A stretch of 64,000 bases of DNA from Cellulophaga sp. HaHaR_3_176 (GTDB lineage: Bacteria; Bacteroidota; Bacteroidia; Flavobacteriales; Flavobacteriaceae), in assembly GCF_019021925.1 (NCBI RefSeq), contig NZ_CP058990.1, forward strand, positions 1,941,001 through 2,005,000, given 5' to 3'. A program made the translations under genes and the position numbers. The notes under the pieces are model-generated. The model was not told the origin of the DNA. It saw only the letters and a program-made list of their open reading frames with translations, and did not search any database. Below, one piece after another: positions 34,474 through 46,332 of the stretch (positions are counted from its first letter, which is position 1; every line of letters starts with the position of its first letter).

Positions 34474-34920
34474 ATGAAAATTATTAAAACAGATTACAAT
34501 AATAAAGATTACAAAGCTTTGGTTGTTGAATTAGATGCAGATTTAGCCATTAAAGATGGTGAGGATCACTCTTTTTATAATCAATTTAATAGCTCAGAAG
34601 GTATTAATAATGTAATTGTCATTTACAAAAACGACATTGCAGTAGGTTGTGGAGCTATAAAACCTTTTAACAGAGGTACTGTTGAAATAAAAAGAATGTT
34701 TGTAAAACCTGAACATCAAGGAAAAGGTTTAGGTTCTTTAATTTTAAAGGCTTTAGAAGATTGGGCAAAGTTACTCAACTATAGCGCATGTGTACTAGAA
34801 ACAGGTATTAGACAACCAGATGCAATTGCACTTTATAAGAAAAATGGGTATCTTATTATTGAGAACTACGGGCAGTATATAGGAGTCGAAAATAGTATTT
34901 GCTTTAAAAAAAATATATAA
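34474..34920 (+). CDS. GNAT-family N-acetyltransferase
   Basis: This is a 148-residue GNAT domain. The acetyl-CoA loop is VKPEHQGKGLGSLIL, preceded by EIKRMF and followed by ACVLETGIRQPDAIALYKKN. The substrate is unknown. It lies 14 bp downstream of the metallophosphatase gene. Confidence 0.88.
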   Translation: MKIIKTDYNNKDYKALVVELDADLAIKDGEDHSFYNQFNSSEGINNVIVIYKNDIAVGCGAIKPFNRGTVEIKRMFVKPEHQGKGLGSLILKALEDWAKLLNYSACVLETGIRQPDAIALYKKNGYLIIENYGQYIGVENSICFKKNI

Positions 34921-35020
34921 TATTTATCTTTTTTGAAAATAAAAACACTTAGAAATTGGAATATCTAATAAATGGCATCATCTTTGCTTTTTATATAGTA
35001 TTAATAATTAATTTTTTAAC

Positions 35021-35212
35021 ATGAGTAAAGGCACAGTAAAATTCTTCAATGACACTAAAGGTTTTGGTTTTATCACTGAAGAAGGTGTGGACAAAGATCA
35101 TTTCGTTCACATTTCTGGATTAATCGATGAAATTCGCGAAGGTGATGAAGTTGAATTCGATCTAGAAGAAGGTAAAAAAGGTTTAAATGCAGTAAATGTA
35201 AAAGTACTTTAA
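35021..35212 (+). CDS. Cold-shock domain protein
   Basis: This is a 63-residue OB-fold RNA/DNA-binding protein. It has KGTVKFFNDTKGFGFITEE with RNP1, and the RNP2-like HFVHIS. Size and sequence match CspA-type proteins. It has a 100-bp AT-rich leader with a CATCTTTG element near 34978-34985, and a strong terminator just after the gene. Confidence 0.95.
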   Translation: MSKGTVKFFNDTKGFGFITEEGVDKDHFVHISGLIDEIREGDEVEFDLEEGKKGLNAVNVKVL

Positions 35213-35233
35213 TATATACTTTCAAGTTTTAGT

Positions 35234-35266
35234 AAAAATCCCGTTCATAACTGAACGGGATTTTTT
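35234..35266 (+). terminator. Terminator of the cold-shock gene
   Basis: AAAAATCCCGTTCA pairs with TGAACGGGATTTTT, with an 8-base T-run ending at 35268. It also faces the end of the minus-strand gene at 35271. Confidence 0.85.
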
Positions 35267-35270
35267 TTGC

Positions 35271-35564
35271 TTAGATTATTGATACAACCATTTTCTTTAG
35301 CTCTTCTTTTAAACTTATTTTTGGGTACGAAGTTCCCGCCTTTCTATACCAATACTCTGCATTAAATTTATCTCCTTCTTTTCTATGTAAGTACGCATGT
35401 ATCAAACTCCCTAACGGTGTTTGTAAATCTTGTGCAATATCATGTGAAGCATTCCAATCTCCTTTAGCATCAAACCACAAAGCCTTTAAACCTTCTGACC
35501 AATCAGGGTCTGGCATATCATTTTTTAATGAAACATCAAACTCGTTATAATTATTCAACTTCAT
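35271..35564 (-). CDS. Small conserved hypothetical protein
   Basis: This is a 97-residue soluble protein rich in W and Y (PDWSEGLKALWFDAKGDWNA, AYLHRKEGDKFNAEYWYRKA) with helices like a single Sel1/TPR unit. It has no assigned function. It shares one base with the end of the antiporter gene upstream, so it is part of its operon. Confidence 0.7.
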   Translation of the reverse strand: MKLNNYNEFDVSLKNDMPDPDWSEGLKALWFDAKGDWNASHDIAQDLQTPLGSLIHAYLHRKEGDKFNAEYWYRKAGTSYPKISLKEELKKMVVSII

Positions 35565-36799
35565 TATGCCAATCTTTTAACTAGTTTACCCACCGTTAAC
35601 CCTTGTACTAATATCGAAAACACTACAACTACATAGGTAATTACTAAAATTAAATCTCTATTCATTTCTTCAGACAAACTTAAGGCTAATGCTATAGAAA
35701 TACCACCACGCAAGCCCCCCCACGTCATTATTAAATTTGTATTTGGCACAAAATCGAGTTTCTTTTTAAAAAAATTAATTGGCATTAATAAAGATAAATA
35801 CCTACATACTAGTATTACAGGAACAGCCACTAAGCCTGCCAATACATATTCTACTTTAAAGGTTAAAACCAACAATTCCATCCCTATTAAAACAAATAGT
35901 AATGTATTCAACAAAATATCTAATAATTCCCAAAATTTATCTACGTAAACCTCTGTGGTTTCAGACATAGCATCACTTCTCAACGTATCATTACCAACAA
36001 CTAAACCAGCTGTGACCATAGCTAATGGCGCTGAAAGATGAAACTTTTGAGCTATTACAGTACCTACCATAACTGTTGCTAAAGTAATTATAACCTCAAT
36101 ATCATAATCATCAATAGATTTTAATAATTTATAAGTTACCCAACCCAAAAGCAATCCTAACAATACACCACCTACAACCTCAACACCGAACAACTCTAAT
36201 ACATCTAAAGGGGTGATAGTTTCTGTACTCGGAGACGCAAATTTAAAAATGGTTAAAAAAACTACAACCCCAACACCGTCATTAAAAAGCGACTCCCCTA
36301 CTATTTTAGTTTCTAATTTTTTAGGCACGCCTGCTTTTTTTAAAATACCTAAAACAGCAATTGGGTCTGTTGGAGAAATAAGAGAGCCAAATAACAGACA
36401 ATTTATATATGCTATATCCAAATGAAAAATTTGTAATATGTAATACATTAATGTTCCTACCAAAAAAGTAGACACCAAAACACCCAATGTAGAAAAAGCA
36501 AAAATAGGCCAACGTTGTACCTTTAATTGCTCAAAATTAGTGTGTAGAGCCCCTGCAAACAACAAAAAACTAAGCATTACATCTAATAAAACAGTTTTAA
36601 AATCTATTTGAGTAATTATGAATTTCTCCGCATTCAATAATGTATCATCAAAATAACTTAATGCAAATACACCTAAGGTAAAAACAATCGAAATTAACAT
36701 CAAACCAATGGTATTTGGCAATTTCAAAAACCTAACATTTATATAACCAAAAGTTGCCGAAAGAAATACAAGTACTGCGATGATAAAAAAATAGTCCAT
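35564..36799 (-). CDS. CPA1-family cation:proton antiporter
   Basis: This is a 411-residue membrane protein with about 12 hydrophobic helices. The transport core has GSLISPTDPIAVLGILKKAG and GESLFNDGVGVVVFLTIFK with the ion-binding aspartates, and MTWGGLRGGISIALALSL near the C-terminus. It exchanges Na+ or K+ for protons. There is no C-terminal regulatory domain. It lies next to a potassium transporter gene. Confidence 0.92.
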   Translation of the reverse strand: MDYFFIIAVLVFLSATFGYINVRFLKLPNTIGLMLISIVFTLGVFALSYFDDTLLNAEKFIITQIDFKTVLLDVMLSFLLFAGALHTNFEQLKVQRWPIFAFSTLGVLVSTFLVGTLMYYILQIFHLDIAYINCLLFGSLISPTDPIAVLGILKKAGVPKKLETKIVGESLFNDGVGVVVFLTIFKFASPSTETITPLDVLELFGVEVVGGVLLGLLLGWVTYKLLKSIDDYDIEVIITLATVMVGTVIAQKFHLSAPLAMVTAGLVVGNDTLRSDAMSETTEVYVDKFWELLDILLNTLLFVLIGMELLVLTFKVEYVLAGLVAVPVILVCRYLSLLMPINFFKKKLDFVPNTNLIMTWGGLRGGISIALALSLSEEMNRDLILVITYVVVVFSILVQGLTVGKLVKRLA

Positions 36800-36960
36800 T
36801 GGGTTTTTTATTTAAATACAAAAATGCATTATTTACTTTAAATATGATTACAATTTCACAAGCTCTTTCTGGTTCAATTATCTATAATAAATTAATTTTG
36901 CTCAAGTTTAGCATTTATTATTTCCCAAAAAATACGCAACCTCTACTAAAGTAGATTAAA

Positions 36961-38310
36961 ATGAAAAATAAATTTTTAAAGAAATTTCTAAATTCTTATA
37001 AAAAGTTTCAAGTAAGCAAATCTCCTCAACTAAATTTGGTTTGGGGTTTTTTCATATATACTTTCATTGGTTTTATTCTTTTATCGCTTCCAATTTTTCA
37101 TATCAATAGCGTATCAATAATTGATAACTTATTTACCTCAACATCTGCAATTTCTACTACAGGACTTGCTACAGTAAGTTTATCTGAATCTTATAATATC
37201 TTCGGGCAAGTATTAATTATTTTATTAGTACAGATTGGAGGTGTTGGATATATGACTTTAACGACCTATTATTTATTATTAACAACTCGAAGAATAACAA
37301 ATTGGCATCAAAAAATTATTGGAGCTGAATTTACCATACCGAATACACTTAATATTGTCGATTTTTTAAAAAGCGCCTTTATTTTCACTTTTATAATGGA
37401 ATTTATTGGAGCAATTTGTTTTTATTTTGCTTTTAAAGATTCCGGAATGGAGTCCTCTAAAGCAATTTGGTACGGAATTTTTCATAGTACATCTGCTTTT
37501 TGTACTGCTGGATTTGGACTTTTAAATGACAGCTTCATAAGCTATCAAAATAACAATTACATAAATGCAATTATATCAATACTCGCTATAGCTGGATCAT
37601 TAGGTTTTATTGTTGTTACCGATTTATGGTATCGTATTTCAGGAAGATCAAAAAATATATCTTTCACAACTAAAATAATAATTTATGGCTTTAACTTATT
37701 ACTCTTTTTAGGTACCATTATTACTTATTTTACAGAACCTTTAGTCGATAATAAAGATAATGCTCTGATGACATCATTTTTTCAAGCCATGACAGCAATA
37801 ACTACCGTAGGCTTTAACACTACAAATACAGGCCTATTATCTAACCCAATACTATTATTACTTATATTTTTAATGTACATAGGTGCTTCACCCTCTGGTA
37901 CTGCAGGCGGAATGAAGGTTACAACACTAACAGCTGTATTAGCTGTTATAAAAAGCAGACTACTCGGTCAAAAGAAAGTAACCTTTATGAAAAGAAAAAT
38001 ACCTATTGATAGACTTTACGTAGCTACTTCTACATTTATACTCTACACTTGTTTACTTTTTCTTTTTAGTTTTTTACTGACTTTTACAGAAAAAGATTCT
38101 TTTGAAAATATTCTTTTTGAAGCTGCATCAGCCCTAGGGACAGTTGGATTAAGCACTGGTTTAACTAGTAACTTAACTTTAACAGGTAAAATACTAATTA
38201 TTATACTCATGTTTATAGGTAGAGTTGGCGTACTTACTTTCGGGTTCGCCTTACTTTCTAAAAAAGATCATAAAGAAATAAAAATGATACAAGAAGATTT
38301 AGCGGTTTAA
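36961..38310 (+). CDS. TrkH/KtrB-family potassium transporter
   Basis: This is a 449-residue membrane protein with four pore-loop repeats, seen as TSTSAISTTGLAT, HSTSAFCTAGFGL, QAMTAITTVGFNT and EAASALGTVGLST. The glycines line the potassium filter. No TrkA/KtrA regulatory gene is next to it. The length fits KtrB. The gene ends 12 bp inside the convergent sugar-kinase gene. Confidence 0.92.
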   Translation: MKNKFLKKFLNSYKKFQVSKSPQLNLVWGFFIYTFIGFILLSLPIFHINSVSIIDNLFTSTSAISTTGLATVSLSESYNIFGQVLIILLVQIGGVGYMTLTTYYLLLTTRRITNWHQKIIGAEFTIPNTLNIVDFLKSAFIFTFIMEFIGAICFYFAFKDSGMESSKAIWYGIFHSTSAFCTAGFGLLNDSFISYQNNNYINAIISILAIAGSLGFIVVTDLWYRISGRSKNISFTTKIIIYGFNLLLFLGTIITYFTEPLVDNKDNALMTSFFQAMTAITTVGFNTTNTGLLSNPILLLLIFLMYIGASPSGTAGGMKVTTLTAVLAVIKSRLLGQKKVTFMKRKIPIDRLYVATSTFILYTCLLFLFSFLLTFTEKDSFENILFEAASALGTVGLSTGLTSNLTLTGKILIIILMFIGRVGVLTFGFALLSKKDHKEIKMIQEDLAV

Positions 38311-39303
38311 TCTTCCCGTAGTATTCCCCTCTAAAATTGCCATAACTTCCTTAACGGTTGCAAAATTAACATCACCCTCATACGTATGTTTTAAAGCACA
38401 GGCTGCACTGGCAAACTCCATAGACTTATAATCATCAAACTGTTGTAAACCATAAATTAAACCTGCAGCAAAAGCGTCTCCAGTTCCTATTCTATCTACA
38501 ACATGAGTTATATCTAAGTCTTGAGTTTCTCTAAACTCCTGACCATTCCACATTCTAGCACGAATTTTATGCCATGAAGAATTTACTGAAGTTCTTATTT
38601 TATCAAACACCTTTGTTATTGATGGAAAGCGAAGTATCAATTGTTTACTTGCCTCTATAAAATCATCATTAGAATATGTAAAATCAGTTCCTAATACTTC
38701 ATTAATCTCATTAATTCCCCCTATAAAAATGGTAGAATACTCTAGTAACTCACATAGAGCTTCTTTTGGTTCTTGACCATATTTCCATAATCCATTTCTA
38801 TAAGTCGGATCTGCTGTTACAGTAATTCCTTTTTTACGAGCTAATTTTAAACCCTCTCTAAGAGTATCAAAACCACCTTGACATAATGCTGGTGTAATCC
38901 CTGTCCAATGAAACCAATTAGCATCTTCTAACGATTTCTCCCAATTCACCATCGCTGGTTGAATTTCAGAAAATGAAGAATGCGATCTGTTGTATGATAT
39001 AGAACTCGGACGCATAACTGCTCCTACTTCTAAAAAATACACTCCTAACGGCCTGCTTGAGCGTACTATAGAAGACGTATCAACATCAAACTTATTTAAG
39101 TAAGATATAGCTGTATCACCAATAAAATCATCTGAAATACATGTAATATGCTTTACTTTACCACCGAAATTAGAAATAGAGATTCCTACATTAATCTCTG
39201 TACCTCCAAAGTAAAACTCTAATGTATTTGATTGTATGAATTTTTTATTCCCTTCTGGGGATAATCGCATTAATACTTCTCCGAATGTAATTATTTGACT
39301 CAT
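38299..39303 (-). CDS. PfkB-family sugar kinase (2-keto-3-deoxygluconate kinase-like)
   Basis: This is a 334-residue ribokinase-fold enzyme. The N-terminus ITFGEVLMRLSPEGNKKF and the GGTEINVGISISNFGG motif are close to KdgK. The anion-hole signature is DRIGTGDAFAAGLIYGL. It probably makes KDG-6-phosphate from hexuronate or gluconate breakdown. The gene tail overlaps the potassium transporter gene by 12 bp. A palindrome CAAACGTTTG lies directly before the start codon. Confidence 0.85.
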   Translation of the reverse strand: MSQIITFGEVLMRLSPEGNKKFIQSNTLEFYFGGTEINVGISISNFGGKVKHITCISDDFIGDTAISYLNKFDVDTSSIVRSSRPLGVYFLEVGAVMRPSSISYNRSHSSFSEIQPAMVNWEKSLEDANWFHWTGITPALCQGGFDTLREGLKLARKKGITVTADPTYRNGLWKYGQEPKEALCELLEYSTIFIGGINEINEVLGTDFTYSNDDFIEASKQLILRFPSITKVFDKIRTSVNSSWHKIRARMWNGQEFRETQDLDITHVVDRIGTGDAFAAGLIYGLQQFDDYKSMEFASAACALKHTYEGDVNFATVKEVMAILEGNTTGRLNR

Positions 39304-39307
39304 TACG

Positions 39308-39317
39308 CAAACGTTTG
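39308..39317. promoter_or_regulatory. Palindromic operator-like site before the sugar kinase
   Basis: CAAACGTTTG is a perfect 10-bp palindrome with a central CG, four bases upstream of the start codon and overlapping an AACGTTTG match to the promoter element TAnnTTTG. Sites with a central CG are usual for LacI-family regulators. The same AAACGTTTG occurs in the gap promoter (54325-54333). Confidence 0.4.
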
Positions 39318-39503
39318 ATTTACTGTAAATTTAACTAAGATTATCTCCTTTTAATAGAAAATAGCAATTATTAACAAATAGCGGTTAAATTGACTACTAA
39401 CTAAACTCAATTACATCTATAAAGAAAATGAATTGTGTTACTTATTTAAGTATTTAAGGTATTCTATAATTAACAAAGCTAGTATTTTTGAAATATAACT
39501 TAA

Positions 39504-39683
<180 letters not shown>

Positions 39684-39705
39684 TAAAATATAAAAACGAA
39701 TACAC

Positions 39706-39741
39706 AAAAAAGCCAGCTTTATTTAAATAAAGCTGGCTTTT
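39706..39741. terminator. Bidirectional terminator between the lmo0937-like gene and ligA
   Basis: AAAAAGCCAGCTTTATTT pairs with AAATAAAGCTGGCTTTT in an almost perfect inverted repeat with A and T runs on both sides. Confidence 0.85.
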
Positions 39742-39764
39742 ATTATTTTACCTACTTGATATAC

Positions 39765-41774
<2,010 letters not shown>

Positions 41775-41816
41775 TTATTCATATGTAAATTAACTTTTAA
41801 GATTAAAATCTTTAAC

Positions 41817-42668
41817 TCAAGCCAATTTACCTTTTAACATTCTATCATTGCCAAACATATCTTGGCGTAGTTCAATATCTGAAAAATTAGCTTCTTCTAA
41901 AAGCTGTTGCGTTTCTTTTCCTAAATATTGATTAATTTCAAAATATAATACGCCCCCTTTTTCTAAATTATGAACCGCAAACTCTGTTATCTTTCTATAA
42001 AAAAGCAAAGGGTCTTCATCAGTAACAAAAAGCGCTAACTCAGGTTCATGTTTTAAAACATTACCATTCATTTTTTTCTTTTCCAACTCACGAACATAAG
42101 GTGGGTTTGAAACTATAATATCAAATTTCTGGTGAAGCTTATTTATTTCTAAAATACTAGCATGTACAAACTCTACTTCAACCCTATTAACCTTTGCATT
42201 CTCTATCGCTATTTGCAAAGCATTGTCAGAAATATCTACCGAAGAAACATTTGCTTTTGGTAAGTTTTTTTTAATTGAAATAGGTATACAACCACTACCT
42301 GTACCTATATCTAAAATCTTTAAATCTGTATTATCATTTAACACATCATCTAAAATCCAACGTACTAATTCTTCTGTTTCAGGCCTTGGTATTAAAACAT
42401 TTTTACTTACTTTAAAATCCAAGTCCATAAAATGTGCCTTTTCTATAATATGTTGAATAGGAATCTCTAATTTCAACCTACTTAAGGCATCAAATAACGG
42501 AGTTTCTTCTTCTTTACTTATTACCAAATTAGGCTCTAATGCTAAAATAAAACGCTCTAGCTCTAAATAGTGCTCTATAAGCATGTAGAAGAAACTGTTT
42601 ACTTCTTCTTTACCGTATACTACATCAAGCTCTAAATGAAATATGTTCTTAATTTCTTTTAAATACAT
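41817..42668 (-). CDS. prmC: Release factor glutamine methyltransferase
   Basis: This is a 283-residue methyltransferase that modifies the GGQ glutamine of release factors. It has PRPETEELVRWIL, SAM motif ILDIGTGSGCIPISI and the catalytic IVSNPPYVRELE. It lies 5 bp downstream of an acetyltransferase gene and 51 bp upstream of ligA. Confidence 0.94.
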   Translation of the reverse strand: MYLKEIKNIFHLELDVVYGKEEVNSFFYMLIEHYLELERFILALEPNLVISKEEETPLFDALSRLKLEIPIQHIIEKAHFMDLDFKVSKNVLIPRPETEELVRWILDDVLNDNTDLKILDIGTGSGCIPISIKKNLPKANVSSVDISDNALQIAIENAKVNRVEVEFVHASILEINKLHQKFDIIVSNPPYVRELEKKKMNGNVLKHEPELALFVTDEDPLLFYRKITEFAVHNLEKGGVLYFEINQYLGKETQQLLEEANFSDIELRQDMFGNDRMLKGKLA

Positions 42669-42673
42669 TTGTA

Positions 42674-43162
42674 TTATTTAAGTTCTTTAAGCATCCAAAC
42701 TGGACACGAGAAATGACCTGTATCTCCCATTGGAGCTTCTAAATATTCGAAACCAGATTTCTTGTACAATTTTTGTGCTGCCTCCATATAAGGCATAGTT
42801 TCTAAATACATTTCATTAAAACCATATTCTTTTGCCTTCTCTATACAAGTATTAATCATTTGTTCCCCTATTCCTTTTCCTCTTGCCTCTTCTAAAAAGT
42901 ACATTTTCTGAAGTTCACACACATTACCATCGTAATTTTCTAATTGAGCAACACCACAGCAACCAATAATCTTTTCATTTTCTTCAACTACAAAATAGGT
43001 AGCTTTAGGAACATTATAATTCTCATACATATAATTTAGGGCTTTATCCTCATAAGCTGTTCCTACTTTTGGCACGCCTAAATCAACCAACACCTTTCTA
43101 ACAACTTCTGCTACAGCTGAATTATCTTTTTGTTGAATTTCTCGAATTACAATACTTCCCAT
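42674..43162 (-). CDS. GNAT-family N-acetyltransferase
   Basis: This is a 162-residue GNAT domain with the acetyl-CoA loop FLEEARGKGIGEQMINTCIE, preceded by CELQKMY and followed by YLETMPYMEAAQKLYKKSGF. The substrate is unknown. It is probably co-transcribed with prmC and divergent from ribD. Confidence 0.88.
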   Translation of the reverse strand: MGSIVIREIQQKDNSAVAEVVRKVLVDLGVPKVGTAYEDKALNYMYENYNVPKATYFVVEENEKIIGCCGVAQLENYDGNVCELQKMYFLEEARGKGIGEQMINTCIEKAKEYGFNEMYLETMPYMEAAQKLYKKSGFEYLEAPMGDTGHFSCPVWMLKELK

Positions 43163-43193
43163 AATTTCTTAAAATGATATCTATTTAATATCC

Positions 43194-43201
43194 TATTTTT
43201 G
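43194..43201 (+). promoter_or_regulatory. TATTTTTG -7-type element of ribD
   Basis: This is an exact match to the Bacteroidota TAnnTTTG element, ending only four bases before the GTG start at 43206. If used, the ribD transcript would have almost no leader. Confidence 0.45.
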
Positions 43202-43205
43202 CGAT

Positions 43206-44258
43206 GTGAAGATACATGAATTTTATATTTTACGCTGCATTCAAATTGCCCAAAACGGTTTAGGTACTACAGCGCCCAACCCAATGGTTGGCGCTGTAGT
43301 TGTTCATGAAAATAAAATTATTGGAGAAGGTTACACTAGTCCATATGGTGGAGCACATGCAGAAGTAAATGCAATCGAATCTGTAACCAATAAAGCCTTA
43401 TTAAAAGAAGCTACTATTTATGTAACTCTTGAACCTTGTTCTCATTACGGGAAAACACCACCTTGTGCTGACTTAATAATAAAACACCAAATACCTAAAG
43501 TAATAATCGGCTTACTAGATCCTCATGAAAAAGTTGCAGGCAAAGGTGTTCAAAAATTAAAAGATGCTGGGTGCGAAGTTTCTGTGGGAATTCTTGAAAA
43601 AGAATGCAGATTACACCACAAACGCTTTTTAACTTTTCAAGAAAAGAAAAGACCATATATTATTTTAAAATGGGCAGCAACTGCTGATGGTTTTATTGCC
43701 CCAAATAAATCACTCAGAAATGATATTAAAGAGCCTTTTTGGATTACAAATGCATACTCTAAACAATTGGTTCATAAATGGCGCTCTGAAGAGCAAGCTA
43801 TATTGGTAGGTACAAATACCGTTTTAGAAGACAACCCTAAATTAGATGTTCGCAATTGGAATGGAAAAAATCCAACTCGAATAATATTAGATAGGAGCTT
43901 AAAAACTAATTCTTCTTTTCATGTTTTAGATAAAAGTGTAAAAACTATTGTTTTTACAGAAGTTAAAGATGAATCTAAGCACCTAAAGGGGGTTGATTAT
44001 ATATTAATAAATTTTTCAACAGCAGTTGCTTTACAAATTTGTAACGCACTCCACAAATTAAATATACAAAGCTTATTTATTGAAGGTGGGGCACAAACTT
44101 TACAATCGTTTATCGATGAAAACTTATGGGATGAAGCAAGGGTCTTCAACGGGGTTTCATCTTTTAAAACAGGAACTAAAGCACCTACGCTAAATGTAAA
44201 AATGATTTCATCAGAGCAAATAGAAACAGATACACTAAAAACTTTTTTAAATGATTAA
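43206..44258 (+). CDS. ribD: Bifunctional riboflavin deaminase/reductase RibD
   Basis: This is a 350-residue enzyme of riboflavin synthesis. The deaminase domain has TTAPNPMVGAVVVHENKIIG, the zinc site HAEVNAI and LEPCSHYGKTPPCADLI. The reductase domain has LKWAATADGFIAP and FIEGGAQTLQSFID. Translation starts at GTG 43206, which fits the usual length before the first conserved residues. It overlaps the HAD gene by 8 bp. Confidence 0.94.
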   Translation: MKIHEFYILRCIQIAQNGLGTTAPNPMVGAVVVHENKIIGEGYTSPYGGAHAEVNAIESVTNKALLKEATIYVTLEPCSHYGKTPPCADLIIKHQIPKVIIGLLDPHEKVAGKGVQKLKDAGCEVSVGILEKECRLHHKRFLTFQEKKRPYIILKWAATADGFIAPNKSLRNDIKEPFWITNAYSKQLVHKWRSEEQAILVGTNTVLEDNPKLDVRNWNGKNPTRIILDRSLKTNSSFHVLDKSVKTIVFTEVKDESKHLKGVDYILINFSTAVALQICNALHKLNIQSLFIEGGAQTLQSFIDENLWDEARVFNGVSSFKTGTKAPTLNVKMISSEQIETDTLKTFLND

Positions 44259-44853
44259 AAATATTGTTTTCGATTTTGGAGATATATTTATAAACCTAGA
44301 TAAGCCAGCCATTTTTAAGGAGTTAGCGAAGTTTGGTTTTACCGAGGTTTCCCCTGAGTTAGATACGATATTAAAATCGTATGAAATGGGCTTAATGTCT
44401 TCTGCTGATTTTATAGCAAAATTAAATCTGATATTCCCTACTGCTAAGCCTGAAGAAATTAAAAACGCATGGAATTCAATTCTTCTAGATTTTCCTGAAT
44501 ATAGATTAGAATTTATTGAAAAGTTAGCTGCTGAAAAACAATATCGTTTATTCCTGCTTAGTAATACAAACGAAATTCATATCGATTATGTCATAAATGA
44601 CATGGGATCTGAGCGTTTTAATAGATTCAAAACCTGTTTTGAGCAATTTTATCTTTCTCATGAAATGAATTTAAGAAAGCCTAATATTAATATCTATAAA
44701 TATGTTTTATCAGAAAACAAACTACTTGCTGAAGAAACTTTTTTCATTGACGATACTAAAGAAAATACAGATGCATCAGCGTCAATAGGAATAAAAAGCT
44801 GGAATTTACAAGTTGGAAAAGAAGATATCATAAAATTAAGTGAAAAATTATAG
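44251..44853 (+). CDS. HAD-superfamily hydrolase (YihX/epoxide-hydrolase-like subgroup)
   Basis: This is a 200-residue HAD phosphatase. Motif I is VFDFGDIFINLDKPA, where the usual second aspartate at DxD is replaced by G-D, so the pattern is D-F-G-D. Motif II is LFLLSNTNEIH. A lysine lies in LRKPNINIYKYV. Motif IV is FFIDDTKENTDAS. This is the subgroup of YihX-like proteins. The substrate is unknown. Overlap with ribD suggests co-translation. Confidence 0.85.
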   Translation: MIKNIVFDFGDIFINLDKPAIFKELAKFGFTEVSPELDTILKSYEMGLMSSADFIAKLNLIFPTAKPEEIKNAWNSILLDFPEYRLEFIEKLAAEKQYRLFLLSNTNEIHIDYVINDMGSERFNRFKTCFEQFYLSHEMNLRKPNINIYKYVLSENKLLAEETFFIDDTKENTDASASIGIKSWNLQVGKEDIIKLSEKL

Positions 44854-44856
44854 CAT

Positions 44857-45717
44857 ATGGATTTAGCTTTATGCATCATATTTTCCAGTTCACTATTTGT
44901 AATTTTTAAGTTATTTAACAACTATAAAATTCAAACTCTTTATGCAATAATAACTAACTATTTTATAGCTTTTCTTTTTTCTATTTTTTTTTATAACGGA
45001 AAATTAAATTTAATAGAAATCACAGAAAAAGAATGGTTTATACCTACTGTATGTCTAGGGCTTTTATTTTTAACTGTATTTTATATTACCGCAAGAACAT
45101 CTCAAGAGATTGGTGTTTCAGTAGCATCAGTAGCTTCAAAAATGTCTTTAGTAATTCCAGTAATGACAGGTGTTTTGGTTTATAAAGAAGATATAAGTAC
45201 ATTTAAAATAATAGGTATAGTATTATCATTAATAGCCGTATATTTTGCCTCTTTAAAAGATAAAACTATCACAGTAAAAACAGGAACTCTTGTTCTTCCC
45301 ATTTTATTATTTCTTGGAGCAGGGTTAATAGATACTAGCATAAAATATATACAAACTACATATGTACCTAAAAATGAATTCTCGCTGTTCTGCGCTGTGG
45401 TATTTGGTTCTGCAGGTATATTTGGTGTTCTATTTATTAGTATACGATCTTACAAAGTACCATTGAAAATTAATTTCAAAAATGTTTTAGGTGGTGTTTG
45501 TTTAGGTTTCTTCAATTATTTCACATTATTCTTTTTATTAAGAGCATTACAAAATGATGTTTTTGATAGTTCATCTATTTTTACAATCAATAATGTGGCT
45601 GTTGTATTATTTTCAACATTATTAGGCATATTATTGTTTAAAGAAAAATTGATTCCTAAAAACTGGATAGGAATCGGACTAGCCGTAATAAGTATTATTT
45701 TAGTAGCTTTATTTTAA
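44857..45717 (+). CDS. EamA/DMT-superfamily transporter
   Basis: This is a 286-residue inner-membrane protein with about ten hydrophobic helices in two repeats, typical of drug/metabolite transporters (SVASVASKMSLVIPVMTGVL, then ALFKEK-like VLLFKEKLIPKNWIGIGLAV). The substrate is unknown. The stop codon overlaps the start of the next gene (TAATG). Confidence 0.85.
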   Translation: MDLALCIIFSSSLFVIFKLFNNYKIQTLYAIITNYFIAFLFSIFFYNGKLNLIEITEKEWFIPTVCLGLLFLTVFYITARTSQEIGVSVASVASKMSLVIPVMTGVLVYKEDISTFKIIGIVLSLIAVYFASLKDKTITVKTGTLVLPILLFLGAGLIDTSIKYIQTTYVPKNEFSLFCAVVFGSAGIFGVLFISIRSYKVPLKINFKNVLGGVCLGFFNYFTLFFLLRALQNDVFDSSSIFTINNVAVVLFSTLLGILLFKEKLIPKNWIGIGLAVISIILVALF

Positions 45718-46328
45718 TGGAATTAGCCACCGATACTTACAGAACATTATCAAAACCTTCTGAAGAAATACTTTTTAAAGAAAAAAAAAGTAAATTTTTT
45801 GGTTACGCTTTCCCTATTACTTCAGAAGAAGAGGTTAAACCAATTATTGAAGAACTCAAAAAAAAACACCATACGGCTGGTCATGTTTGCTATGCGTGGC
45901 AACTAGGCATAGACAACACGAATTATAGAGCTAACGATGACGGAGAACCTAACAACTCCGCAGGAATGCCTATTTACGGACAAATACAGTCGTTTGAAGT
46001 TACAAACGTATTGATTGCTGTTGTAAGAATTTTTGGAGGCACTAAATTAGGCGTTGGAGGCTTAATAAGTGCATACAGAACAGGTGCCCAAATGGCACTA
46101 GAGACAGCAGATATAATAGAAAAAATTGTTCAAAAACAATTTGAACTATCATTTGAATATGCGGACATGGATAAAATTATGCGCATAATAAAGCAAGAAC
46201 ATTTAAATATTGTTTCTCAAAGAATGGAGCTAAACTGCTCACTTATTTTTTCTGTAAGGAAAAATGATGAAGAAAAAACAAAAACAATTTTCAAGAAAAT
46301 ACATACTATCAAAATAAAAGAAAAATAG
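45717..46328 (+). CDS. IMPACT/YigZ family protein
   Basis: This is a 203-residue protein with the UPF0029 signature GEPNNSAGMPIYGQI and RIFGGTKLGVGGLISAYRTG, then a short ferredoxin-like C-terminal domain. Relatives modulate translation or stress signalling. It is at the end of the ribD - HAD - EamA - yigZ run; all junctions overlap or are within 3 bp. Confidence 0.9.
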   Translation: MELATDTYRTLSKPSEEILFKEKKSKFFGYAFPITSEEEVKPIIEELKKKHHTAGHVCYAWQLGIDNTNYRANDDGEPNNSAGMPIYGQIQSFEVTNVLIAVVRIFGGTKLGVGGLISAYRTGAQMALETADIIEKIVQKQFELSFEYADMDKIMRIIKQEHLNIVSQRMELNCSLIFSVRKNDEEKTKTIFKKIHTIKIKEK

Positions 46329-46332
46329 CCTA

